Assembly: GCA_018715425.1 (NCBI GenBank)
Contig: DVLR01000005.1
Coordinates: 1-5,905, forward strand
DNA: 5,905 bases
From: Candidatus Merdenecus merdavium
GTDB taxonomy: Bacteria > Bacillota > Clostridia > Lachnospirales > Lachnospiraceae
Direction of reading: 5' to 3'
Shown: positions 1 to 5,405 of the stretch, in pieces
Position numbering within the stretch: position 1 is the first letter of the stretch
How the letters are laid out: each line of letters begins with the position of its first letter
Notes under the pieces: model-generated
What the model was told of the DNA's origin: nothing
Databases searched by the model: none
Seen by the model: the letters and a program-made list of their open reading frames with translations, nothing else
Program-made: the position numbers and the translations under genes

Positions 1-74
1 TGAAAGCCTTTCCCCAGAACTGGTTGGTGCTTAATAGTTTGTATGATATAATAAAAGACGATGAATCAGTATAA
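1..74 (+). CDS. C-terminal tail of an upstream gene (partial, unidentified)
   Basis: An open frame enters the window and runs from the codon at position 3 to a TAA at 72-74, reading 23 residues that begin KAFPQNW and end IIKDDESV. The codons are ordinary for the neighbourhood and the composition (aromatic and hydrophobic residues, then an acidic end) looks like a real protein C-terminus. A second frame also enters at position 2 and stops at 32-34 after ten residues (ending LVGA), so the assignment is not certain. Too little is present to name a family. If this is the true end, the gene finishes about 90 bases before sfsA on the same strand. Confidence 0.35.
   Translation, partial: KAFPQNWLVLNSLYDIIKDDESV
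24..52 (+). promoter_or_regulatory. Possible extended -10 promoter ahead of sfsA
   Basis: A perfect TATAAT lies at 47-52, preceded by TG at 44-45 in the extended -10 position (TGaTATAAT). A weak -35 candidate, TTGGTG (three of six consensus bases), lies at 24-29 with a 17-base spacer. Transcription would begin near 58-60 and give sfsA a leader of about 105 bases. The element sits inside the probable tail of the upstream gene, and AT-rich DNA yields TATAAT by chance, so confidence is modest. Confidence 0.35.
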
Positions 75-153
75 GAAGCACAACCTTAGTGAAGGATTGA
101 AGCAGTTAGAAGAGATTTATGAAAGATCTCGTTGTGCAAAAGGATTGCATTAG
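61..153 (+). CDS. Possible 30-residue small protein, or an out-of-frame gene remnant
   Basis: An ATG at 61 opens a 30-codon frame ending in TAG at 151-153, eleven bases before the sfsA ATG. It reads MNQYKKHNLSEGLKQLEEIY and then ends in ERSRCAKGLH: lysine-rich at first, then a short stretch that could form an amphipathic helix. It overlaps the end of the upstream frame by 14 bases. There is no convincing ribosome site before the ATG. If the promoter with its -10 at 47-52 is used, the message would be nearly leaderless for this frame. Alternatives are a frameshifted continuation of the upstream protein, since it begins just where that frame stops, or non-coding leader of sfsA. I recognise no family. 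Confidence 0.2.
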   Translation: MNQYKKHNLSEGLKQLEEIYERSRCAKGLH

Positions 154-164
154 ATGGAGGAATC

Positions 165-845
165 ATGAAGTACAACCATATAGAAGAGGGCATTTTTCTA
201 GCGAGACCCAATCGATTTATTGCAGAAGTATCGATTGAGGGGAAAAGCGAAATTTGTCACGTTAAGAATACTGGAAGATGTAAGGAACTCTTAATTCCAG
301 GAGCATCCATATATACTCAGAGGAATGAGAATCCAAATCGTAAGACGAAACTTGATTTAATCAGTGTTTATAAAGGAGATACATTGGTTAACATGGATTC
401 TCAGGTCCCAAATAAGGTAGTGGAAGATTGGATCAAAGAGGGGAATTTTTTGGAAGAAATCACTTTTTTAAAACGAGAGCAGACGTATGGGAATTCCAGA
501 TTTGATATTTATGTAGAAGGAGAAGGAAAAAAGATTTTCATGGAAGTAAAAGGGGTTACTTTAGAAGAGGACCATGTAGCCATGTTTCCAGATGCTCCTA
601 CACAAAGAGGAGTGAAACATATTGAGGAGCTTATTAAGTGTAAAGAAGAAGGTTATGAAGCATATATCTTTTTTGTGATACAAATGAAAGGCGTCACATC
701 CTTTATCCCCAATGACAAGACCCATCCAGAGTTTGCAGAGGCATTAAAAAGGGCTAAATTAGCAGGTGTCCGTATACTTGCTTACGATTGTATCATTACT
801 AGAGATAGTATTACTATAGATAGCCCCATACCAGTGGAATTATAG
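165..845 (+). CDS. sfsA: SfsA family protein (PD-(D/E)XK nuclease-like fold)
   Basis: This is a full-length SfsA homologue of 226 residues. The family was named in E. coli for a 'sugar fermentation stimulation' phenotype and DNA binding; its fold combines an OB-like N-terminal part with a PD-(D/E)XK nuclease-type core, and its exact cellular role is not settled. Visible family signatures, in order, are the N-terminal strand with RPNRFIAEV (14-22), the hallmark HVKNTGRCKELLIPG (32-46), the core SRFDIY (111-116) with D114, EVKGVTL (127-133) with E127 and K129 as the expected D...E-x-K metal site, and FPDAPTQRGVKHIEEL (141-156). The start is set at ATG 165, with GGAGG at 156-160 four bases upstream. 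A longer frame from TTG 132 would add eleven residues (MCKRIALDGGI) that do not resemble the family N-terminus and that lack a ribosome site. All signature residues are intact, so it should be functional. Confidence 0.93.
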   Translation: MKYNHIEEGIFLARPNRFIAEVSIEGKSEICHVKNTGRCKELLIPGASIYTQRNENPNRKTKLDLISVYKGDTLVNMDSQVPNKVVEDWIKEGNFLEEITFLKREQTYGNSRFDIYVEGEGKKIFMEVKGVTLEEDHVAMFPDAPTQRGVKHIEELIKCKEEGYEAYIFFVIQMKGVTSFIPNDKTHPEFAEALKRAKLAGVRILAYDCIITRDSITIDSPIPVEL

Positions 846-905
846 TAAGGATATGTTCTCTATTTCTTAAATGCATATGGATTTATAAAGGATATCAACT
901 GGTGA

Positions 906-983
906 AGATATTTAGGCATTTAGATCATATTGATTAGGGGCAAGGGAATACCTATAGATATGATCTATTTTCTTCAAATATCT
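906..983. repeat. Nested inverted repeats in the sfsA-mutY gap
   Basis: Two perfect inverted repeats are nested around one centre. An outer 8-base pair matches 906-913 (AGATATTT) with 976-983 (AAATATCT), and an inner 10-base pair matches 921-930 (TAGATCATAT) with 958-967 (ATATGATCTA). A further TAGG/CCTA pairing (935-938 with 951-954) is possible at the tip. A competing hairpin pairs 954-961 (ATAGATAT) with 978-985 (ATATCTAT) and cannot form at the same time as the others. The inner repeat is followed by TTTTCTTC (968-975). It could be a weak terminator after sfsA, a protein-binding operator, or chance in AT-rich DNA. The rest of the 846-1035 gap shows no gene. Confidence 0.5.
930..958 (+). 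promoter_or_regulatory. Possible mutY promoter inside the inverted repeat
   Basis: TTGATT at 930-935 (four of six bases against TTGACA) and TATAGA at 953-958 (four of six against TATAAT) are separated by exactly 17 bases. This would start transcription about 70 bases before the mutY ATG. The two hexamers lie between, and just touch, the arms of the 10-base inverted repeat 921-930/958-967, so a dimeric repressor bound there would block the promoter. Both boxes are imperfect; a TATGAT at 959-964 lacks a -35 partner at the right distance. This is a candidate only. Confidence 0.28.
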
Positions 984-1035
984 ATGGTATTTATGAAGTT
1001 TTGCAATGATTATACACAGATAGTAAGGAGATAAA

Positions 1036-2196
1036 ATGAGTACAAATAAGAAACATTCCTCAGATATAGATATGAAACGAGATGAAAAAAATTATGATGG
1101 TAAGGGATTGGAAGAGGGTATAGTAAAACCTATGCTTAGATGGTATGATCATCAGGCTAGAATACTGCCTTGGAGGGAAGATCCTCAACCTTATAAAGTA
1201 TGGGTTTCAGAAATTATGTTGCAACAGACTAGAGTCGAAGCTGTTAAACCTTTTTATGATCGTTTCTTAAAAGCCCTACCCACCATTGAAGATTTAGCTT
1301 TTTGCAAAGAGGACAAGTTGATGAAGTTATGGGAAGGTTTGGGGTATTATAATAGGGTTCGAAATATGCAAAAAGCCGCCTTACAGGTCATGGAACAATT
1401 TGGTGGACAACTACCTTCTGATTATGAAGAGCTTCTAACCTTAAGTGGCATAGGAAGTTATACAGCAGGAGCTATTTCGTCTATTGCCTATCAGAAGAAA
1501 GCACCAGCAGTAGATGGAAATGTACTACGAGTGATTACGAGACTGACTCTTAATGAAGGTGATATCTTAAAGCAATCGGTTAAAAAAGAAGTAGAAAAAC
1601 AAGTGATGGAAATTATCCCAGAAGACCGTCCTGGAGACTTTAATCAATCTTTGATTGAATTAGGAGCCATCATCTGTGTTCCAAATGGAGTACCAAAATG
1701 CCAAGAGTGTCCAGTAGCTTTCTGTTGCCAAGCTTTTAAAACAGGTAGAATCGATGAGTTTCCTAAAAAGAAACAAAAACAAAAGAGAAAAATCGAGGAA
1801 AAAACAGTTCTTGTGATTCAGGAAACAGATCGGGTTGGAATTCATAAAAGAGATCGCAAAGGACTACTACCAGGCCTCTATGAATTACCGAATCTATCAG
1901 GTCACCTAACACAAGAGGAAGTAATAGACTATTTGGAAGTATCAGGATTTCGTCCCCTTAGAATACAGCCCTTAGAAACAGCCAAACATATTTTTAGTCA
2001 TGTGGAATGGAGAATGATCGGTTACGTCATACGGATTGAAGATTTAACCAATAAAGAAGAAAAGGATAATTCTTTAGACTTAATTTTTGAAGATCCTAAA
2101 AAGGCAGAAGAACACTACAGTATTCCAGCAGCATTTTCAGCCTATACAGCGTATATGAACATTCGATTAGGGCAAGATAAGTACAAAGAATCTTAA
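1036..2196 (+). CDS. mutY: Adenine DNA glycosylase MutY
   Basis: MutY removes adenine mispaired with 8-oxoguanine, preventing G:C to T:A mutations in the base-excision repair (GO) pathway. The 386-residue product carries the whole architecture. The catalytic domain has SEIMLQQTRV (58-67) with the catalytic Glu E59. The helix-hairpin-helix LSGIGSYTAGAI (136-147) leads to VDGNVLRV (159-166) with Asp D160. Cysteines C214, C222, C225 and C231 (C230 adjacent) form the [4Fe-4S] site. After a lysine-rich linker (about 244-256), a NUDIX-like domain reads 8-oxoG, with PGLYELP (279-285) and the FSH loop at 320-322. The first cluster spacing is C-x7-C instead of the x6 of E. coli. About 25 polar residues precede the fold. 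The ATG at 1036 is supported by AAGGAG at 1025-1030, five bases upstream; a second Met (residue 13) lacks one. It is separated from sfsA by 190 bases and probably has its own promoter. Confidence 0.97.
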   Translation: MSTNKKHSSDIDMKRDEKNYDGKGLEEGIVKPMLRWYDHQARILPWREDPQPYKVWVSEIMLQQTRVEAVKPFYDRFLKALPTIEDLAFCKEDKLMKLWEGLGYYNRVRNMQKAALQVMEQFGGQLPSDYEELLTLSGIGSYTAGAISSIAYQKKAPAVDGNVLRVITRLTLNEGDILKQSVKKEVEKQVMEIIPEDRPGDFNQSLIELGAIICVPNGVPKCQECPVAFCCQAFKTGRIDEFPKKKQKQKRKIEEKTVLVIQETDRVGIHKRDRKGLLPGLYELPNLSGHLTQEEVIDYLEVSGFRPLRIQPLETAKHIFSHVEWRMIGYVIRIEDLTNKEEKDNSLDLIFEDPKKAEEHYSIPAAFSAYTAYMNIRLGQDKYKES

Positions 2197-2217
2197 GATA
2201 ATGTTAAAAGATATTCC

Positions 2218-2246
2218 TTGGAAAATTTAATGAAAAAGGGTATAAT
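2218..2246 (+). promoter_or_regulatory. Vegetative (sigma-A type) promoter of glf-GT2
   Basis: TTGGAA at 2218-2223 (four of six bases against TTGACA) and a perfect TATAAT at 2241-2246 are separated by 17 bases. Transcription would begin near 2253, giving a leader of roughly 45 bases before the preferred glf start at 2300. It lies in the 100 bases between mutY and glf, in which I see no terminator, so some read-through from mutY is possible. Confidence 0.72.
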
Positions 2247-2286
2247 AGTTAGCGGGACTCTTTAAGAAAAGTAGTTCAATGGATAT

Positions 2287-2291
2287 GGAGG
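2287..2291 (+). promoter_or_regulatory. Ribosome binding site that fixes the glf start at TTG 2300
   Basis: GGAGG at 2287-2291 stands eight bases before an in-frame TTG at 2300, the best spacing available. The earlier in-frame ATGs at 2279 and 2285 have only a weak AAGAAAAG stretch upstream (about 2265-2272), and the Shine-Dalgarno itself would fall inside the coding region if they were used. Confidence 0.75.
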
Positions 2292-2299
2292 AAAAGACA

Positions 2300-3481
2300 T
2301 TGTATCAAAGTATAGTAGTAGGTGCTGGAATTGCAGGATCAGTTATTGCTAGAAAGCTTGCAGAAGAAGGTAATCAAAAAGTATTAGTTGTGGATAAAAG
2401 AGATCATATAGGTGGGAATTGCTATGATGTAAAAGATGAACAAGGAGTGTTGATTCATCAATACGGACCCCATATTTTTCATACCAACCAAAAGGAAGTC
2501 TTTGATTATCTATCAAGATTCACCAAGTGGTATATGTTTGATCATGAAGTTGTAGCAAATGTTCATGGAAGTTTGATTCCTGTTCCCTTCAATTTAAATA
2601 CCCTTTATTTTGTGTATGAAGAGGAAAAAGCCAAGGAACTGGAAGAAAAACTAATTACTGCCTATGGTTTGAATTCTAGAGTACCTATTTTAAAACTTCG
2701 GGAAAATGAAGATGAAGATATTCAAAAAATAGCAGATTATGTTTATGAGAATATATTTTTATATTACACAATGAAACAATGGGGAAAAAAGCCAGAGGAA
2801 ATAGATCCTAGTGTAACAGCAAGGGTTCCAATCGTTATTTCTCATGATAATCGTTATTTTAGAGACAAATATCAAGGGGTACCATTATTAGGGTATACAT
2901 CCATGTTTCAAAATATGTTAGAACATCCTAATATAGATGTAGAGTTAAATACCAATAGTAAAAGTATTTTAACCTTTAAAGATGGACAGGTTATTTATGG
3001 GGGGAAACCATTTACTGGTAATGTGATATATACTGGACCTATAGATGAATTATACAATTATGATGAAGGCCAATTACCTTATCGTTCTCTAGAATTCGTA
3101 TTTGAAAATTTTAAACAAAATGATTATCAAGGTCATTCCGTTGTTAATTATACAGTTAGTGAAGAGTATACTAGAATTACCGAATTTAAGCACTTAACGG
3201 GGCAAGATATAGATACGACCACGATTGTAAAAGAATATCCTAGGGATTATGATGCTAAAAAAGGTCAGATTCCATATTATGCAATTAACAATGAAGAGAA
3301 CGATCAGTTATACCAAAGTTATGCAGACCGTTTTTTAAAACATGAACATTGTTATTTACTTGGGCGATTGGCGGAATATCGTTATTTCAATATGGATGGC
3401 ATGGTCTATCATGCTTTAGCCTTATCGGAAAAATTATTAAATAAAGATAAAAGTGGTGAAAATCTAGGAGGAGTAAAGTGA
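2300..3481 (+). CDS. glf: UDP-galactopyranose mutase
   Basis: Glf is a flavoenzyme that contracts UDP-galactopyranose to UDP-galactofuranose, the donor for Galf in surface glycans, in the cytosol. With the TTG start the protein has 393 residues, within the family's usual 370-400, and begins MYQSIVVGAGIAG, as typical Glf proteins begin MYDY followed by the FAD-binding GxGxxG (G8, G10, G13). Further signatures are VVDKRDHIGGN (30-40), GPHIFHT (56-62), MKQWGK with W161, ARVPIVISHDNRYF (174-187) with R175 and Y186, TRITEFKH (291-298) with R292, the tyrosine of KEYPRDY (311-317), and the C-terminal LGRLAEYRYFNMDG (354-367). These correspond to the flavin-, diphosphate- and sugar-contacting residues known in bacterial homologues, so the enzyme should be active. 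A start at ATG 2279 would add seven residues and is less likely. Its stop overlaps the next gene, showing co-translation with the glycosyltransferase. Confidence 0.96.
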   Translation: MYQSIVVGAGIAGSVIARKLAEEGNQKVLVVDKRDHIGGNCYDVKDEQGVLIHQYGPHIFHTNQKEVFDYLSRFTKWYMFDHEVVANVHGSLIPVPFNLNTLYFVYEEEKAKELEEKLITAYGLNSRVPILKLRENEDEDIQKIADYVYENIFLYYTMKQWGKKPEEIDPSVTARVPIVISHDNRYFRDKYQGVPLLGYTSMFQNMLEHPNIDVELNTNSKSILTFKDGQVIYGGKPFTGNVIYTGPIDELYNYDEGQLPYRSLEFVFENFKQNDYQGHSVVNYTVSEEYTRITEFKHLTGQDIDTTTIVKEYPRDYDAKKGQIPYYAINNEENDQLYQSYADRFLKHEHCYLLGRLAEYRYFNMDGMVYHALALSEKLLNKDKSGENLGGVK

Positions 3482-4494
3482 AATTATTATCAATAGCAAT
3501 TCCTTGCTACAATTCAGAAGCATACATGAGAAAATGCGTGGAATCTCTTCTTCCAGGTGGCGAAGAGGTAGAGATTATCATAGTAAACGATGGATCGACA
3601 GATCAAACAGCACAAATAGCAGACGAATATGCAGCCGCTTATCCCACCATTGTAAAAGCCATACATCAAGAAAACGGTGGCCATGGCGAAGCTGTTAACT
3701 CAGGTCTTGCTCATGCTACAGGACTTTATTATAAAGTAGTTGATAGTGATGATTGGGTAAATGAAGAAGCTTACAAAAAGATTTTACAAACCTTAAGAAA
3801 TGTCATCGGTGGGCCACAAGTATTAGATGTACTAATCAGTAACTTTGTATACGAAAAGCAAGGTGTAAAAAGGAAAAAAGTAATGAGCTATAAAAATGCA
3901 TTTCCTCAAGGAGAAATCTTTACCTGGGATAACATGCATTCATTACGTAAAACTCAATATATTTTAATGCACTCTATTATATATCGTACGAAACTTTTAA
4001 GAGAATGTGGATTAAAGTTACCAAAACATACTTTTTATGTGGACAATCTCTTCGTTTATCAGCCACTTCCCTTCGTTAAGACTCTATACTATTTAGATGT
4101 GAATTTTTATCGCTACTTTATTGGAAGGGATGATCAATCAGTAAATGAAGAAGTTATGATCAGGCGTATTGATCAACAGATTAGAGTGAATAAAATTATG
4201 ATTGATTCCTTCGATATGAGAAGCGTACAAAATAGAAATTTAAGAAAATATATGATGAGTTATTTAAATATTATTATGACAGTATCATCTATTATGTTAA
4301 TTCGATCAGGAACCGATGAAAATTTTGAAAAGAAACAAGAATTGTGGCGTTATTTAAAGAAAAAGGATGCTAAGTTATTCTATAAACTTCGTTTCGGTAT
4401 TTTAGGTAGAGCCATGAATTTACCGGGTAAGAGTGGAAGAAAAGTCTCTATTGCTGCTTACCAGATTACAAGAAAATTTTTTGGATTTAATTAA
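3478..4494 (+). CDS. Family 2 glycosyltransferase, possibly using UDP-galactofuranose
   Basis: This 338-residue GT-A fold enzyme transfers a sugar from a nucleotide-sugar donor. The N-terminal domain has LSIAIPCYNSEAYMRKCVESLL (4-25), the nucleotide-binding IIVNDGSTDQT (34-44) with D38, ENGGHGEAVNSGL (65-77), and the metal-binding VVDSDDW (87-93). Downstream, HTFYVDNLFVYQPLP (184-198) and GRDDQSV (216-222) lie where the acceptor site and catalytic base are expected. The end is basic (about 301-338: R, K and aromatic residues) and may sit on the membrane surface; I see no clear transmembrane helix, only a hydrophobic stretch near 263-276. It starts at GTG 3478, overlapping the glf TGA as GTGA, with AGGAGG at 3466-3471 six bases upstream. 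That tight coupling suggests it uses the UDP-Galf that Glf makes, but donor and acceptor cannot be read from the sequence. It could equally be a glucosyl- or galactosyltransferase for a teichoic acid or glycolipid. Confidence 0.9.
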   Translation: MKLLSIAIPCYNSEAYMRKCVESLLPGGEEVEIIIVNDGSTDQTAQIADEYAAAYPTIVKAIHQENGGHGEAVNSGLAHATGLYYKVVDSDDWVNEEAYKKILQTLRNVIGGPQVLDVLISNFVYEKQGVKRKKVMSYKNAFPQGEIFTWDNMHSLRKTQYILMHSIIYRTKLLRECGLKLPKHTFYVDNLFVYQPLPFVKTLYYLDVNFYRYFIGRDDQSVNEEVMIRRIDQQIRVNKIMIDSFDMRSVQNRNLRKYMMSYLNIIMTVSSIMLIRSGTDENFEKKQELWRYLKKKDAKLFYKLRFGILGRAMNLPGKSGRKVSIAAYQITRKFFGFN

Positions 4495-4562
4495 AAAATT
4501 CTAAAATAATTGGGAAATAAGTCCTTATTGATTAAGATTTAATTAATTATTGGAGTATTGAG

Positions 4563-4591
4563 TTGTTATAAAAAAAACCATGTGTTATAAT
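4563..4591 (+). promoter_or_regulatory. Extended -10 promoter of the PAP2-family gene
   Basis: TTGTTA at 4563-4568 (four of six bases) and a perfect TATAAT at 4586-4591 are 17 bases apart, with TG at 4583-4584 in the extended -10 position (TGtTATAAT). Transcription would begin near 4598, about 26 bases before the start codon. The gene can therefore be expressed apart from glf-GT2, although no GC-rich terminator separates them. Confidence 0.72.
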
Positions 4592-4623
4592 TCCTATACA
4601 TTAAAAAAGAAGGGGAATTTGGA

Positions 4624-5319
4624 TTGGAGCTACTACAGAAATATAAACACGCATTCATTATACCTATATATGGTATTATATATTTGATCTGTTTCATGCA
4701 TTTGGAAAGCACCGTTACCTTATCATCAAATTTTCATGAAATTCATTTTTGGATTGACGATTATATTCCTTTTTGTGAATATTTTGTGGTACCATACTTT
4801 ATGTGGTTTATGTATATCACAGTTACAGTAGGATATTTCATGGTGAAGAACAAAGAGGACTACTGGAACTTGGTTTCCTTTTTATGTGTAGGAATGACAA
4901 TTTTTATCATTGTATCCTACCTATATCCCAACGGACAGTATTTAAGGCCAACAGAGTTTCCAAGACAAAACATTTTTACAACAATGGTAAAAGGGCTTTA
5001 TATTGCAGATACACCAACCAATATTTTACCGAGTATCCATGTATACAATTCCATAGGAGCCCATATAGCCATTCATAAAAGTAAAAACTTATCAAAACAT
5101 AAAGGTATACAGTATGGTTCCTTCCTTTTAATGGTATCGATTATCTTATCAACCATGTTTTTAAAACAACATTCTGTGATCGATGTCATCGCTGGAATTG
5201 GAATGGCAATATTTTTTTACGTAGTGATTTATAAAGCTGAAATAGTAAAAGTAGTAGGAAAATTTATACAAGAAAAAAGAATAAACAAACAATCAGCCGT
5301 TATGGAATGGGAGAAATAA
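4624..5319 (+). CDS. PAP2-superfamily membrane protein, Aur1/PAP2_3-like
   Basis: This is a 231-residue polytopic membrane protein of the PAP2 (phosphatidic acid phosphatase type 2) superfamily. Hydrophobic segments lie near 10-26, 50-73, 82-101, 164-180 and 186-204, with a less certain one around 133-150. The active-site signatures are recognisable but altered: LRP at 107-109 for motif 1, LPSIH at 135-139 (PSIH for PSGH, with H139) for motif 2, and S176 with H183-x3-D187 for motif 3. The Lys of motif 1 is Tyr101 and the Arg of motif 3 is Thr177. This pattern fits the Aur1/inositolphosphotransferase-like branch (PAP2_3) better than classical lipid phosphatases. Likely roles are head-group transfer to a lipid, or dephosphorylation of a lipid or polyprenyl phosphate outside the membrane. 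TTG 4624 is chosen because AAGGGGA (4610-4616) lies seven bases upstream; the next Met, residue 25, would remove the first membrane helix. It has its own promoter and a 3' terminator. Confidence 0.82.
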   Translation: MELLQKYKHAFIIPIYGIIYLICFMHLESTVTLSSNFHEIHFWIDDYIPFCEYFVVPYFMWFMYITVTVGYFMVKNKEDYWNLVSFLCVGMTIFIIVSYLYPNGQYLRPTEFPRQNIFTTMVKGLYIADTPTNILPSIHVYNSIGAHIAIHKSKNLSKHKGIQYGSFLLMVSIILSTMFLKQHSVIDVIAGIGMAIFFYVVIYKAEIVKVVGKFIQEKRINKQSAVMEWEK

Positions 5320-5343
5320 CTCCCTATCCATAGCGGTATTTTT
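5297..5343 (+). terminator. Strong intrinsic terminator overlapping the end of the PAP2 gene
   Basis: The left arm 5297-5313 pairs with the right arm 5320-5336. There are 15 pairs in 17 positions, including one G-T wobble (5300/5333), and a two-by-two internal mismatch (5307-5308 against 5325-5326). The loop is six bases, AAATAA, and is followed by TATTTTT at 5337-5343. The left arm is coding sequence for the last residues of the PAP2 protein, and its TAA stop (5317-5319) lies within the loop. The stem is GC-rich at both ends, unlike its surroundings. On the opposite strand the hairpin is followed only by a mixed T-rich stretch, so it acts mainly on the plus strand. Confidence 0.88.
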
Positions 5344-5350
5344 AGTTATG

Positions 5351-5376
5351 GAGATTATTGATTCAATCTCTTTTTT
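5351..5376 (+). terminator. Possible second, weaker terminator
   Basis: GAGATT at 5351-5356 pairs perfectly with AATCTC at 5365-5370 across an eight-base loop, and six T bases follow directly at 5371-5376. The stem is short and has only two G-C pairs, so alone it would be weak. Its place just behind the main terminator and before the convergent gene suggests a back-up for plus-strand read-through. On the minus strand no T-run follows it. Confidence 0.4.
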
Positions 5377-5405
5377 AGATAGATCAGTTATTTACAAATA
5401 CTGTC

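Noticed and set aside
132..164. Upstream TTG start for sfsA adding eleven residues
   Set aside because: No ribosome site precedes it, the added residues do not look like the family N-terminus, and ATG 165 has GGAGG four bases upstream.
847..895. Direct repeat AAGGATAT at 847-854 and 888-895
   Set aside because: Only eight bases and two copies, with no neighbouring structure; likely chance.
1660..1845. Minus-strand open frame of 61 codons
   Set aside because: It lies entirely within mutY, opposite its conserved cysteine region, has no recognisable content and is a by-product of the AT-rich codons.
3504..3698. Plus-strand open frame inside the glycosyltransferase gene
   Set aside because: It overlaps the conserved GT-A motifs in another frame and has an improbable Arg/Ser-rich composition.
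4475..4500. Perfect 8-base inverted repeat around the glycosyltransferase stop codon
   Set aside because: The arms are purely A and T (AATTTTTT/AAAAAATT), no proper T-run follows, and such repeats are expected by chance in this composition.
4516..4529. AATAA/TTATT hairpin in the gap after the glycosyltransferase
   Set aside because: It is a five-base AT-only stem with no T-run, too weak for a terminator.
4803..5078. Plus-strand open frame inside the PAP2 gene
   Set aside because: It overlaps the membrane segments and motifs of the real gene in another frame and shows no domain of its own.
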